This document shows, in pieces, positions 1 through 8,402 of a stretch of 64,000 nucleotides of DNA (positions within the stretch are counted from its first letter, which is position 1; each line of letters starts with the position of its first letter). The translations under genes were made by a program, and so were the position numbers. The notes below the pieces were generated by a model, which saw only the letters and a list, made by a program, of their open reading frames with translations, was not told the origin of the DNA and made no database searches. The stretch lies in the NCBI RefSeq assembly GCF_016907495.1, contig NZ_JAFBCC010000001.1, forward strand, positions 1 through 64,000, read 5' to 3'. The DNA comes from Arthrobacter tumbae (GTDB lineage: Bacteria > Actinomycetota > Actinomycetes > Actinomycetales > Micrococcaceae).

Positions 1-576
1 GACGCCAACGGCGGCTCCGGGCCTGGACCGGCTGGGACCGCCCCCAGCGATCCAGGAGCGCCCGGCGATCCGGCACCGACCGCGACACCGCGTCTGCCAA
101 CGGTGCCGGCCTCGGCCGATCCGGTGACCTTCGCCCGCAACGTAGCGACGGCGCTGTTCGCCTGGGACACCGCCTCGGGGTTCATGCCCCTGGACTACAC
201 CTCGGTCGTCCTCGCCGTCGGCGACCCCGCCGGTGCCGAGCAGGCCGGGCTCGCCGCCGACATCGCCACCTACCTGCCGAACCGGGACGCCTGGATCGAG
301 CTGCGCCAGTACGCCACCGCCCAGCACCTGACCATCGACGAGGTGTTCGTCCCCGAGGCCTGGGACGCGGCCCTCGAACAGGCACAACCCGGGCAGCTCG
401 CCGAGGGCACCACCGCCTACACGATCGAAGGCACCCGCCACCGCACCGGCCTCTGGAACGACGAGACCGTCACCTCCGAGCATCCGGTGGCGTTCACCGT
501 GTTCCTCGTCTGCGGCCCGACCTACGACACCTGCCACCTGCTGCGGCTGTCCCAGCTCGACAACCCCCTCCGATAG
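1..576 (+). CDS. Partial conjugative-element transfer protein, 3' part only
   Basis: The reading frame is open from the first base of the window, so the 5' end lies outside; only about 191 codons are seen. The first 35 or so residues are a Gly/Pro/Ala-rich linker. The rest is a compact domain beginning with a segment like FARNVATALFAWD and containing two Cys near the C-terminus (CGPTYDTC). It lies 15 bp before the wall hydrolase of the same transfer operon. The layout (linker plus a small soluble domain, next to type IV secretion genes) would fit the extracellular NTF2-like domain of a VirB8/TcpC-type protein, but no diagnostic motif is visible, so this is only a suggestion from context. Confidence 0.6.
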   Translation, partial: DANGGSGPGPAGTAPSDPGAPGDPAPTATPRLPTVPASADPVTFARNVATALFAWDTASGFMPLDYTSVVLAVGDPAGAEQAGLAADIATYLPNRDAWIELRQYATAQHLTIDEVFVPEAWDAALEQAQPGQLAEGTTAYTIEGTRHRTGLWNDETVTSEHPVAFTVFLVCGPTYDTCHLLRLSQLDNPLR

Positions 577-591
577 GCCGGAGGTGCGCTC

Positions 592-2250
592 ATGGTGAAG
601 AAGCTCGCCCTCGCCGCCCTCGCGCTGGTGTTCCTGGCGCCGTCGCTGGTGTTGGTCGGGGTCGGGGTGGTGATGAACCCTGCCGCCTCAGCCTCCTGCA
701 CCGTGGCCGGCACAAGCGTCAGGGTCGGCGACGTCCCCGACGAGCTGGAGGTCACCACCGCCAACGGCGAGACCTTCACACTGAACAATCAGCAGCTCAC
801 GCATGCGGCGACGATCATCGAGACCGGCACGAGCATCGACGGGGTGACCCGGGACGGGTTGGTGATTGCGCTGATGGCGGCGCTGACCGAATCCACCCTG
901 CGGATGCTGTCCAACACGAGCGTCTATCCGGAGTCGGCGGACTATCCCAACGACGGCGACGGTTCCGACAACGACTCCCTGGGGTTGTTTCAGATGCGCC
1001 CGCAGTCCGGGTGGGGCACCGTCGCTGAGCTGATGGACCCGACGTATCAGGCGCAGGCGTTCTTCGGCGGACCCACCGGTCCCAACCACCCCTCACCGCG
1101 TGGCCTGTTGGACATTCCCGGCTGGGAGCAGATGGACAAGGGCGAGGCCGCCCAAGCCGTCGAGGTGTCCGCCTACCCCGACCGGTACCGCAACTACGAG
1201 CCCGTCGCCGAGACCATCCTGACCACCCTCACCGGCACCACCACGACAGCCAGCGCGGGGGCGTCGGCCGGCGGCACCACAGTCCCGGCCTCGCAGACTG
1301 TTGCTGCGGAGTCCTCGCGGGTGGTGTTCCCGGTGCCCGCGGGCACCTGGGTGCTGACCAGCGAGTACGGGCCGCGGGTCCATCCGATCTCCGGGGAGAG
1401 TTCGTTCCACACCGGCACCGACTTCGCCGCCCCGGACGGCACCCCGATCCTCGCGGCGGCCGATGGCACCGTCACCGTCGCCGAGTTCTCCGGCGGCTAC
1501 GGCGGGCTCATCGTCATCGAACACACCCTCAACGGGCAGACCGTCGCGACCGCGTACGGGCACATGTGGGAGACCGGCATCCACGTCCAACCCGGCGACA
1601 CTGTCACCGCCGGCCAGCACATCGGCGACATCGGCTCCTCCGGCAACAGCACCGGGCCGCATCTGCATTTCGAGGTCCGGACCGGCGGCACCGACGGCGA
1701 GCACACCGACCCCGCCGCCTGGCTCAACGCCCATGATGCCGCCGACCTCCCCGAACCCGAGACCGGCGCCACGGCCGGCTGCGACCCCGACACCAGCACG
1801 CCTGGCGGGCAGCCCGAGCCCCTCGACGGTGACCCGGACCGCCGCGTCGACGACCCCACCAGCGACGGACAGATCACCGCAAGGATGCTGCACCTGCACA
1901 GCCAAGGCATGGCCGCATTCCCCGACACTTCTTGGGTCTGCTATTCACCGCGGCCCGGCACCCGCTCCGAACACCCGCTCGGCCGGGCCTGCGATCTGAC
2001 CTTCGGCAACGCCATCGGCCAGCACCCCACCCCGGCGCAGCTCGAAGTCGGCTGGGACGTCACCAACTGGATGAAAGACCACGCCGAAACCCTCGGTGTC
2101 GAGTACCTGATCTGGCAGGGCAAGATCTGGTCACTGGCCCGCGACGCCGATGGTTGGCGCGACTACACCGGCGGCGGCATGCACGACCCCGGCGACGTCA
2201 CCGGCGGCCACTACGACCACCTCCATGTCACCGTTCGGTCCGGGAGCTGA
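592..2250 (+). CDS. Three-domain peptidoglycan hydrolase of the conjugation system (lysozyme-like + M23 + M15-like)
   Basis: A 552-residue exported protein that probably opens the cell wall for the transfer channel. It starts with a signal sequence or membrane anchor (residues 1 to 33). Residues about 70 to 210 look like a lytic transglycosylase (TESTLR with the candidate Glu, then SLGLFQMRP). Residues about 245 to 385 are a LytM/M23 metallopeptidase with HTGTDFA near residue 272 and HLHFEV near 357. The C-terminal part (about 425 to 552) has SEHPLGRACDL near 458 and YDHLHV near 541, the zinc-ligand pattern of M15/VanY-like peptidases. All three sets of motifs look intact. A GGAGGTGC sequence lies just upstream of the ATG. 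Combining three bond specificities in one conjugation hydrolase is unusual. Confidence 0.85.
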   Translation: MVKKLALAALALVFLAPSLVLVGVGVVMNPAASASCTVAGTSVRVGDVPDELEVTTANGETFTLNNQQLTHAATIIETGTSIDGVTRDGLVIALMAALTESTLRMLSNTSVYPESADYPNDGDGSDNDSLGLFQMRPQSGWGTVAELMDPTYQAQAFFGGPTGPNHPSPRGLLDIPGWEQMDKGEAAQAVEVSAYPDRYRNYEPVAETILTTLTGTTTTASAGASAGGTTVPASQTVAAESSRVVFPVPAGTWVLTSEYGPRVHPISGESSFHTGTDFAAPDGTPILAAADGTVTVAEFSGGYGGLIVIEHTLNGQTVATAYGHMWETGIHVQPGDTVTAGQHIGDIGSSGNSTGPHLHFEVRTGGTDGEHTDPAAWLNAHDAADLPEPETGATAGCDPDTSTPGGQPEPLDGDPDRRVDDPTSDGQITARMLHLHSQGMAAFPDTSWVCYSPRPGTRSEHPLGRACDLTFGNAIGQHPTPAQLEVGWDVTNWMKDHAETLGVEYLIWQGKIWSLARDADGWRDYTGGGMHDPGDVTGGHYDHLHVTVRSGS

Positions 2251-2255
2251 GCGGC

Positions 2256-2522
2256 ATGGACGTGTTCCCCGACTTCGACGGCCTCGGCGGGATCGGCAAC
2301 CTGCGCGAGGTGATCGGTGCGCTGCTCACCTTCGTCCTGGTGATCGCCGTGTTGATGCTGATCGTCTGCGCCCTCATCTGGGCACTCGCCACCGCCAACG
2401 GCCACCACGCCACCGCCACCAAGGCGCGTATCGGTGCCTGGACCGCGCTCGGTGCCGCGGTCCTGGCCGGCGGCGGGATCGCGTGGCTGAACTGGCTCAT
2501 CAACCTCGGCCAGCAACTCTGA
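2256..2522 (+). CDS. Small two-TM transfer protein, DUF6112-like (pilin-like)
   Basis: An 88-residue protein with two hydrophobic segments (about residues 19 to 45 and 58 to 82) separated by a short basic loop. It ends in NWLINLGQQL, which resembles the end of the second small protein at 2657 to 2977 (NFFWDVGQQV), so the two are paralogues. Position and topology match the small DUF6112-type membrane proteins of actinobacterial conjugative elements, which may play the VirB2 pilin role. The ATG at 2256 follows a GGGAGC sequence and lies 5 bp after the hydrolase stop. Confidence 0.7.
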   Translation: MDVFPDFDGLGGIGNLREVIGALLTFVLVIAVLMLIVCALIWALATANGHHATATKARIGAWTALGAAVLAGGGIAWLNWLINLGQQL

Positions 2523-2587
2523 CCGCGCACTCGCCCGCGAACCCTCGCACCGCGCGGCTTTGCGTTCGGAGGACTGTGGGGCGGGCG

Positions 2588-2650
2588 GTGCACCTGACCG
2601 ACGAACCCATCCGTTCCCCGCCCTCCGGGGCGGGTCCGTTCGTCAGGAGA
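2588..2650 (+). promoter_or_regulatory. Leader element copy 1: GTGCACCTGAC box plus strong hairpin
   Basis: The box GTGCACCTGAC is at 2588 to 2598. An 8-bp GC-only stem (CCCCGCCC / GGGGCGGG, loop TCC) is at 2616 to 2634, followed by TCCGTTCG and then the AGGAG of the next gene. A second element with the same order of parts lies at 5997 to 6053. It could be an intrinsic terminator or attenuator, or a protected 5' end of a processed mRNA. The function is not known. Confidence 0.45.
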
Positions 2651-2656
2651 CCCACC

Positions 2657-2977
2657 GTGTTCGACCTCATCACCACCGTCCTGGCCGCACCCGCACTGGT
2701 GCCGATGAACATCAACATCGACCCCAACGATTCCGGTCTTCCCGGCATCGCCCAGCTGCGCACCATCGTCGGCGCGGTCATGACCATCGGCCTGATCCTC
2801 TCCGTGCTCGCCCTGATCATCTCGGCGATCGTGTGGGGCTTCGGCGCCAACTCCTCCAACCCGCACCTGGCCGGCCGGGGCAAGATCGGCGTCCTCGTCT
2901 CCTGCGGTGCTGCGGTGATCTGCGGCGCGTCGGTGACGCTGATCAACTTCTTCTGGGACGTCGGCCAGCAGGTCTGA
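2657..2977 (+). CDS. Small two-TM transfer protein, DUF6112-like (second copy)
   Basis: A 106-residue paralogue of the protein at 2256 to 2522. It has a short N-terminal hydrophobic stretch, then a hydrophilic segment (NINIDPNDSGLPG), then two membrane segments (about residues 36 to 63 and 76 to 99), ending in DVGQQV. The GTG start at 2657 is chosen because AGGAG stands 6 bases upstream. The N-terminal hydrophobic segment may be a signal sequence, as in VirB2-type pilins. Its own hairpin-bearing leader separates it from the first copy, so the two may be expressed at different levels. Confidence 0.7.
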   Translation: MFDLITTVLAAPALVPMNINIDPNDSGLPGIAQLRTIVGAVMTIGLILSVLALIISAIVWGFGANSSNPHLAGRGKIGVLVSCGAAVICGASVTLINFFWDVGQQV

Positions 2978-3016
2978 CCCCACCCCTCCATCAACTCGAT
3001 CTGAGGAGTGATTGCG

Positions 3017-4486
3017 GTGGGTGTGTGCGATGTTCCCATCATCTCGACCGTGTGCGACACCGCCGGCGAAGCAGCCGCCTCGCTGGTGGCGGCGCCGTTC
3101 GACTGGCTCGCCCAAGCAATGGGCGCCGCCGCCGGCTGGCTGTTCGAAGCCGTCTGGACAGTGTTCGACACCACCACCTTCGTGGACGTCACCCGGCCCG
3201 AGTACGTGGCGGTCTACAACATCTTGTTCGGCATCGCGGTGTTCATGATGCTGATCTTCTTCTGCCTCCAACTCATCACCGGGCTCATCCGCCGCGACCC
3301 GACCGCCCTGGGCAGGGCCGCGCTCGGGCTCGCCAAATCCGTGCTCGGCAGCTTCGTCGTCATCACCCTGACCGCGTTGCTCCTGGAGATCGTCGATCAG
3401 CTGTGCGTCGGGATCATCCAAGCCGCCGGGGAGACCACCGAGTCGATGGGCGACAAGATTACCCTGCTGGCCGCGGGACTGGTCGGCATCAACATCGCCG
3501 CACCGGGGGTGGGCGCGATCATCACGATCTTCCTCGCCGGCCTGGCCATCAGCGCGGCCGCCATCGTGTGGCTTTCCCTGCTCGTGCGGAAGGCGCTGCT
3601 ACTGGTGGCGATCGTCCTTGCACCCCTGGCGTTCTCCGGCGCGTCGTGGGATGCCACGCGGGGGTGGATCGGCAAGTGGGCCATGTTCGTCATCGCACTG
3701 ATCTGCGCCAAGCTGGTCCTGGTCGTGATGTTCCTCGTCGCCGTCACCCAGGTGGCCGCGCCGATCGATGGGGACCTGTCCTCGGTCAGCGATCCGATTG
3801 CCGGGATCGTGCTGATGGCGATGGCCGCGTTCGCCCCGTACCTGACGTACAAGTTCCTGTCGTTTGTGGGCTTCGACATGTATCACGCGATCGGGTCCGA
3901 GCAGGACGCCAAGAGCGCCCTCAACCGGCCGATCCCGACACCGTCCAAACCGGCCGGCGACGGCCCGCAGAAGATCCTCGACGGCGGCAACAGCAGCGGC
4001 GGCGGAGGCGGCAACAGCGGGGGCAGCGGGGGCAATGGTGGCGGTGGGAAGACCCCGCCGCAGCCGAAGACTCCGACACCCCAGGCCGCGGGGAGCACTG
4101 CCGGGGCAGGCGGAGGGAAAGCCGCCGCCGCAGGCAGCGGGTCCGCTGGCGCGAGCGGCACAGCCGGAGCTGGTGCTGGAGCTGGTGCTGCGGCGGCTGG
4201 TCCGGCCGCAGCGGCGGTGATCGGCGCGAAAGTCGCCAAGGACTCTGCCACCGCTGGCCCCAAGGCCGGCACAGCGCTCGGCAGCCAGGGCGAGACCGCC
4301 GCCGACGCCGCCGGGCAGTCCGGCAGCATTCCACCGCCATCGCAGGCGCCTCCGCCTTCGACGCCCAGCCCCAAGTCGTCGTCCACGCCGGCACCCGCGG
4401 CATCGTCGACCGGTCCCTCGCAGCCGGAGCCGCGCCCGCCGAAGCCGCCACCGCCGCCGACGCCGAAGCCCACTGGGAAGGAGTGA
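3017..4486 (+). CDS. TrbL/VirB6-like polytopic conjugal transfer protein
   Basis: A 489-residue membrane protein. Residues 1 to about 300 hold several long hydrophobic segments typical of the VirB6/TrbL inner-membrane channel component. From about residue 305 to the end it is a low-complexity Gly/Ala/Ser then Pro-rich tail with no predicted fold. A GTG at 3008 overlaps the ribosome binding site GAGGAG (3003 to 3008); the GTG at 3017, eight bases downstream, is the better start. It is followed 4 bp later by the SCO6880-like gene. The disordered tail probably varies quickly between related elements. Confidence 0.8.
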   Translation: MGVCDVPIISTVCDTAGEAAASLVAAPFDWLAQAMGAAAGWLFEAVWTVFDTTTFVDVTRPEYVAVYNILFGIAVFMMLIFFCLQLITGLIRRDPTALGRAALGLAKSVLGSFVVITLTALLLEIVDQLCVGIIQAAGETTESMGDKITLLAAGLVGINIAAPGVGAIITIFLAGLAISAAAIVWLSLLVRKALLLVAIVLAPLAFSGASWDATRGWIGKWAMFVIALICAKLVLVVMFLVAVTQVAAPIDGDLSSVSDPIAGIVLMAMAAFAPYLTYKFLSFVGFDMYHAIGSEQDAKSALNRPIPTPSKPAGDGPQKILDGGNSSGGGGGNSGGSGGNGGGGKTPPQPKTPTPQAAGSTAGAGGGKAAAAGSGSAGASGTAGAGAGAGAAAAGPAAAAVIGAKVAKDSATAGPKAGTALGSQGETAADAAGQSGSIPPPSQAPPPSTPSPKSSSTPAPAASSTGPSQPEPRPPKPPPPPTPKPTGKE

Positions 4487-4490
4487 GGTC

Positions 4491-5954
4491 ATGACCTCGA
4501 AGCAGAAAGAGCCCTCGACCGCCCTGGTCCCGGTGAAGTTCTCGCGCCTGACCCGGCGCGGCATCCTCCTCGGCCTCTCCTTATCCCAGCTCATCACCCT
4601 CGCCACCGGTGTCTTCTCGGTCGTGGTCGCGCTGTATGGAGGCGGTGGCATCCTGCTGGCCTACACCGCGCCGGTGTGGGTGCTCGCCGCCGCCCTGACC
4701 TGGGCACCGGTCGCCGGGCGTCCGGCGGTGGAATGGCTGCCGGTCACGTTCTGGTGGCTGTGGCGTGCGACCGGCGGCCAGCTCCTGTACCGGCGCCGCA
4801 TCGTTGTCCCACGGCCGGCCGGCACGCTTTCGCTGCCCGGCGACATGGCCCGGCTGCGCGAGTACACCGACCCGGACACCGGCGCCGGGATGGTCCACGA
4901 CCCTCACCAGCAGACCCTGACGGTGGTGTGCGAGGTGACCCATCCCGCGTTCGTGCTGCTCGATCCCGGCGAGCAGGAACGCCGGGTCACCTCCTGGGGC
5001 CGGGTGCTGGCCACCGTGTGCCGCTCCGGGCGGATCGCGACCCTTCAGGTGCTGGAGCGCACCCTGCCGGACTCCGGCACCGGGCTGGCCGAATGGTGGG
5101 CGGCCCACGGCACCGCCGACGACACGTGGGCCGCGACGACCTACGCCGAGTTGATCGACCGCGCTGGTCCCGCCGGGGAACGCCATGCCACCACCTTGTC
5201 CCTGAGCCTGGACATGAAGACCGCCGCGCGGCAGATCAGGACCGCCGGGGGTGGCATCCGGGGTGCTGCCGCCGTGCTGCGTCAGGAGATGTCTACCCTC
5301 ACCGCCGCGCTGCGCTCGGCCGACCTCACCCCGTCGGGCTGGCTGAGTCCTGGGCAGATCGCGGTCATCTTGCGCGCCGCGTACGACCCGGCCATCGCCG
5401 CCACCTTGGCGCGCCACGGCGAACTCGGCCAGCACCTCGCCACGGCCGGACCCGTGGCCGTCAACGAATCCTGGACGCGGCTGCGCACCGACTCCGCCCA
5501 CCACGCCGTGCTGTGGATCAACGAGTGGCCGCGCTCCATGGTCTACCCGGGGTTCCTGTCCCCGGTGCTGCTGTCCACCGGCATCCAGCGGTCGTTTTCG
5601 CTGCTGTGCACGCCGATGCGTCCGGACCAGGCGGCCCGGGACATCCGGAAGAAGAAGGTCGAGCACATCTCCGACCAGACCCAACGCGCCAAGATCGGGC
5701 AGATCGAAGACGCCGCGCACACCGCCGAGTACCACGACGTCCTCCAACAGGAAGCCGACCTGACCGCTGGCCACGGTGTGCTGCGCTACACCGGTCTCAT
5801 CAGCGTCTCCGCACCCACCGTCGACGAACTCGACGCCGCCGTGGCGGCGGTCGAACAGGCCGCCATCCAAGCCTCGTGCGAGACCCGGCTGCTCGTTGGC
5901 CAGCAGGCCGCGGCGTTCACCGCCGCCGCGCTGCCGCTGTGCCGCCACATCTGA
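4491..5954 (+). CDS. SCO6880-family conjugation protein (VirB3/VirB4 N-terminal-like)
   Basis: A 487-residue protein with two adjacent membrane segments near the N-terminus (about residues 30 to 80), then a long soluble domain with no Walker motifs. It resembles the SCO6880 family found next to VirB4-like ATPases in actinobacterial conjugative elements. The layout recalls a VirB3-like membrane anchor joined to the N-terminal domain of VirB4, while the ATPase domain is encoded separately at 6915 to 8402. It probably sits at the membrane and docks the ATPase. The family name rests on recognition of the sequence pattern, not on a search. Confidence 0.75.
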   Translation: MTSKQKEPSTALVPVKFSRLTRRGILLGLSLSQLITLATGVFSVVVALYGGGGILLAYTAPVWVLAAALTWAPVAGRPAVEWLPVTFWWLWRATGGQLLYRRRIVVPRPAGTLSLPGDMARLREYTDPDTGAGMVHDPHQQTLTVVCEVTHPAFVLLDPGEQERRVTSWGRVLATVCRSGRIATLQVLERTLPDSGTGLAEWWAAHGTADDTWAATTYAELIDRAGPAGERHATTLSLSLDMKTAARQIRTAGGGIRGAAAVLRQEMSTLTAALRSADLTPSGWLSPGQIAVILRAAYDPAIAATLARHGELGQHLATAGPVAVNESWTRLRTDSAHHAVLWINEWPRSMVYPGFLSPVLLSTGIQRSFSLLCTPMRPDQAARDIRKKKVEHISDQTQRAKIGQIEDAAHTAEYHDVLQQEADLTAGHGVLRYTGLISVSAPTVDELDAAVAAVEQAAIQASCETRLLVGQQAAAFTAAALPLCRHI

Positions 5955-5996
5955 CCCAACTCACTGCGGGGCAGGGGCTCACGGTGGGGGCGGGGC

Positions 5997-6053
5997 GTGC
6001 ACCTGACAGGCGACCCCGGATGCCGGGGCTTTCCGTTCTCGCCCACAGGAGGC
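5997..6053 (+). promoter_or_regulatory. Leader element copy 2: GTGCACCTGAC box plus hairpin
   Basis: GTGCACCTGAC recurs at 5997 to 6007. It is followed by a 6-bp stem (CCCCGG / CCGGGG, loop ATG, 6014 to 6028), then CTTTCCGTTC and the AGGAGG of the next gene. The parts and their order match copy 1 at 2588 to 2650, but spacer lengths and stem sequence differ, so the structure rather than the stem sequence appears to be conserved. Confidence 0.45.
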
Positions 6054-6057
6054 GCTC

Positions 6058-6918
6058 ATGCCCACGTTCCATGACCCGCTCAAAGATGCCGCTGAAGCAT
6101 CCGAAGCGCTGCGCGGTCTCGCGCACGCCAGCCGGGTCTTTGACAACCCGTCCGACACGTACACGGTGTTCGGCGACCTGGTGGCCGGCGTGCGGTCGCT
6201 GCGGCAGGTGCTCGACCAGGTTGCCAACGCTCACCTGACCCACCGTGGCCGCGCCCACGACGACGACGGCGATCACCTCGCAGGATCACAGAGGGCGTTG
6301 GCTGCCGCCGACGAGCTGCACCACGCCGGCACCCTGCTCGATCAGGTGCATGACCGCCTCGAGGCGGCGTTCAGCCACTTGGGCAGGATCGCCTGGCACC
6401 CCGAACCCGCCCTCTCCCGCGAGGCGCGCGCTGAGGGCGTCGCGCGGCGGTGGATCTCCGTGGTCTTCCTCCAGGGCGAGGAGGCCGACGAGGTGCTGGA
6501 CCTGATCGACCGCGACGGCACCGACGCGGCGATCACACACCTGAAGAACTGGGACTACGGGGACGAGACCACCGACGCCGCACTGGAGAACGGTTACGTC
6601 CACGACGAACCCCCAACCGGGGCACTCGATCGGGTCGTGACTGAGGGTAGCTACACCCTCACCTACAACCCGGCCATGGGGCACGTCAGCCTGCTCCGCC
6701 AGCACACCGTCCCACTCGATGCGGAACTGGACGACGCCGATGTGGTGCCCGCCCGCGAAGCCATCACCGGCGACGGTCCACTCGACACGAGCACATCGCA
6801 TGCCACCGGCACAGCAATGCGGGAGCGATCACTGCGGACATCTCCCGCGACGGAGGAGGACTGGTTCGCTGGACCCGCCCGCACGGCCGGGCCGACAGGG
6901 CAGGGGCTGTCCCGATGA
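6058..6918 (+). CDS. Hypothetical conjugative-element protein
   Basis: A 286-residue soluble protein of unknown function. The N-terminal half is mostly helical and charged (heptad-like Leu/Ala spacing around residues 10 to 120); the middle is rich in Asp/Glu; the C-terminus is low complexity. No signal peptide, membrane segment or catalytic motif is visible. It follows leader copy 2 with a good AGGAGG site and overlaps the VirB4-like ATPase gene by four bases (ATGA), so the two are probably co-translated. I do not recognise the family. Confidence 0.7.
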   Translation: MPTFHDPLKDAAEASEALRGLAHASRVFDNPSDTYTVFGDLVAGVRSLRQVLDQVANAHLTHRGRAHDDDGDHLAGSQRALAAADELHHAGTLLDQVHDRLEAAFSHLGRIAWHPEPALSREARAEGVARRWISVVFLQGEEADEVLDLIDRDGTDAAITHLKNWDYGDETTDAALENGYVHDEPPTGALDRVVTEGSYTLTYNPAMGHVSLLRQHTVPLDAELDDADVVPAREAITGDGPLDTSTSHATGTAMRERSLRTSPATEEDWFAGPARTAGPTGQGLSR

Positions 6919-8402
6919 GCGCGCGCGAGACCGAGCGGCTACACACCTCGGTGCTGGTCGCTCCGGCGAAAGAGCGACGCCGGCTGCGCAAGCAGCGCCG
7001 CGAGGCGGCCGCCCGCCTCCAAGCCGAACAGCGCCGCACCGAACAGGCAGCAGCGCGAGCAAAGGCCGAGGCCGAGCGCGCCGAACGCAAAGCCACCAGA
7101 TATCTGCCTGCCGCGGGTGAACCCAGACCGGCGGCGCTGCGCACACCAGGCAGATTCCACCTCCCCAGACACCAGGACACGTCGGCGACATTGGCGGGCG
7201 CGTATCCGTTCGTCGCCGAAGGCGGGCTCGGCGCCGACGGCGTGTTCGTCGGCCAAGATCTCTACTCCGGTGGGTCGTTCGTCTACGACCCCTGGGTGCT
7301 CTACGCCCGCGGGATCATCACCGCGCCCAACGTCGTCCTTGCGGGCATCGTGGGAAGCGGCAAGTCCTCCTTGGCGAAGTCGCTCTACACGCGGTCGTTG
7401 CCGTTCGGGCGGCGCGTGTACGTGCCCGGTGATCCCAAGGGCGAACACACGCGCGTGGCCGAAGCGGTCGGCGGGCGAGCGATCGTCCTCGGCCACGGCC
7501 TGAACACCCGCCTCAACCCCCTCGACGAGGGACACCGACCCTCCGGGCTCTCGGATGCGCAGTGGTCCACCACGGTCGCCTCCCGCCGCCGCGACCTCAT
7601 CGGCGCCCTGGCCGAAACCGTCCTCGCCCGAGGGTTGACCCCGTTGGAGCACACCGCGATCGACCTGGCCCTGACCGAAACGGTGCGGGAAAACACCGTG
7701 CCGATCCTGCCGATGGTCGTCGACCGCATCCTTCGACCGAACGACGAAGCAGACGGCAGGCTGGCCGAAGACGGCCGACTCGTCGGCCACGCCCTGCGCC
7801 GCCTGGTGGCCGGTGACCTCGCCGGCCTCTTCGACGGACCCTCGACCGTGGCGTTCGACCCGAGCCTCCCGATGATCTCCCTCGACCTGTCCCGCGTGAC
7901 GGAAAACTCGACGCTCATGTCGGTGTTGATGACGTGCTCGTCGGCGTGGATGGAATCGGCCCTACTGGACCCGGCCGGTAGGCAGCGCTGGGTGATCTAC
8001 GACGAAGCCTGGCGGCTGATGTCCCATCCGGCCCTGCTGCGCCGGATGGATGCGCACTGGCGGCTGGCGCGGCATTACGGGATCGCGAACATGCTGATCT
8101 TCCACAAGCTCTCCGATCTCGACAACGTCGGCGACGCCGGCTCCGCCATGCGCTCGCTCGCCAACAGCCTCCTGGCCAATGCCGAGACCCGGATCGTCTA
8201 CCGGCAGGAGTCCGATCAGCTCGGACCCACCGCCCAAGCCCTCGGACTCACCGGCACCGAGCAGAAGCTCCTCCCATCCCTGGGGGTCGGGCAGGGGCTC
8301 TGGCGGATCAAAGACCGGGCTTTCGTCACCCAACACCAGCTGCATCCGGCCGAGCTGGAACTGTTCGACACCAGCTCCCGGCTCACCTCGGGAGTGAAGT
8401 GA
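6915..8402 (+). CDS. VirB4-like type IV secretion ATPase
   Basis: A 495-residue ATPase that should power assembly of the transfer channel. After a basic coiled-coil start (residues about 15 to 60), Walker A is GIVGSGKSSLAK near residue 142 and Walker B is RWVIYDEAWRLM near residue 360, the VirB4/TraC arrangement. The protein is shorter than a classical VirB4 (about 800 residues) because it lacks the N-terminal domain, which appears to be supplied by the upstream SCO6880-like protein. The start overlaps the previous gene (ATGA), and its stop overlaps the next start (TGATG). Confidence 0.88.
   Translation: MSARETERLHTSVLVAPAKERRRLRKQRREAAARLQAEQRRTEQAAARAKAEAERAERKATRYLPAAGEPRPAALRTPGRFHLPRHQDTSATLAGAYPFVAEGGLGADGVFVGQDLYSGGSFVYDPWVLYARGIITAPNVVLAGIVGSGKSSLAKSLYTRSLPFGRRVYVPGDPKGEHTRVAEAVGGRAIVLGHGLNTRLNPLDEGHRPSGLSDAQWSTTVASRRRDLIGALAETVLARGLTPLEHTAIDLALTETVRENTVPILPMVVDRILRPNDEADGRLAEDGRLVGHALRRLVAGDLAGLFDGPSTVAFDPSLPMISLDLSRVTENSTLMSVLMTCSSAWMESALLDPAGRQRWVIYDEAWRLMSHPALLRRMDAHWRLARHYGIANMLIFHKLSDLDNVGDAGSAMRSLANSLLANAETRIVYRQESDQLGPTAQALGLTGTEQKLLPSLGVGQGLWRIKDRAFVTQHQLHPAELELFDTSSRLTSGVK

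Noticed and set aside
2228..3421. A 397-codon open frame on the minus strand opposite the transfer genes
   Set aside because: It is rich in His/Asp/Gln/Gly, has no family features and lies fully opposite three well supported genes; it is a GC-rich shadow frame.
4581..5948. A 455-codon open frame on the minus strand
   Set aside because: Composition is low complexity and it mirrors the SCO6880-like gene; no ribosome binding site or recognisable domain.
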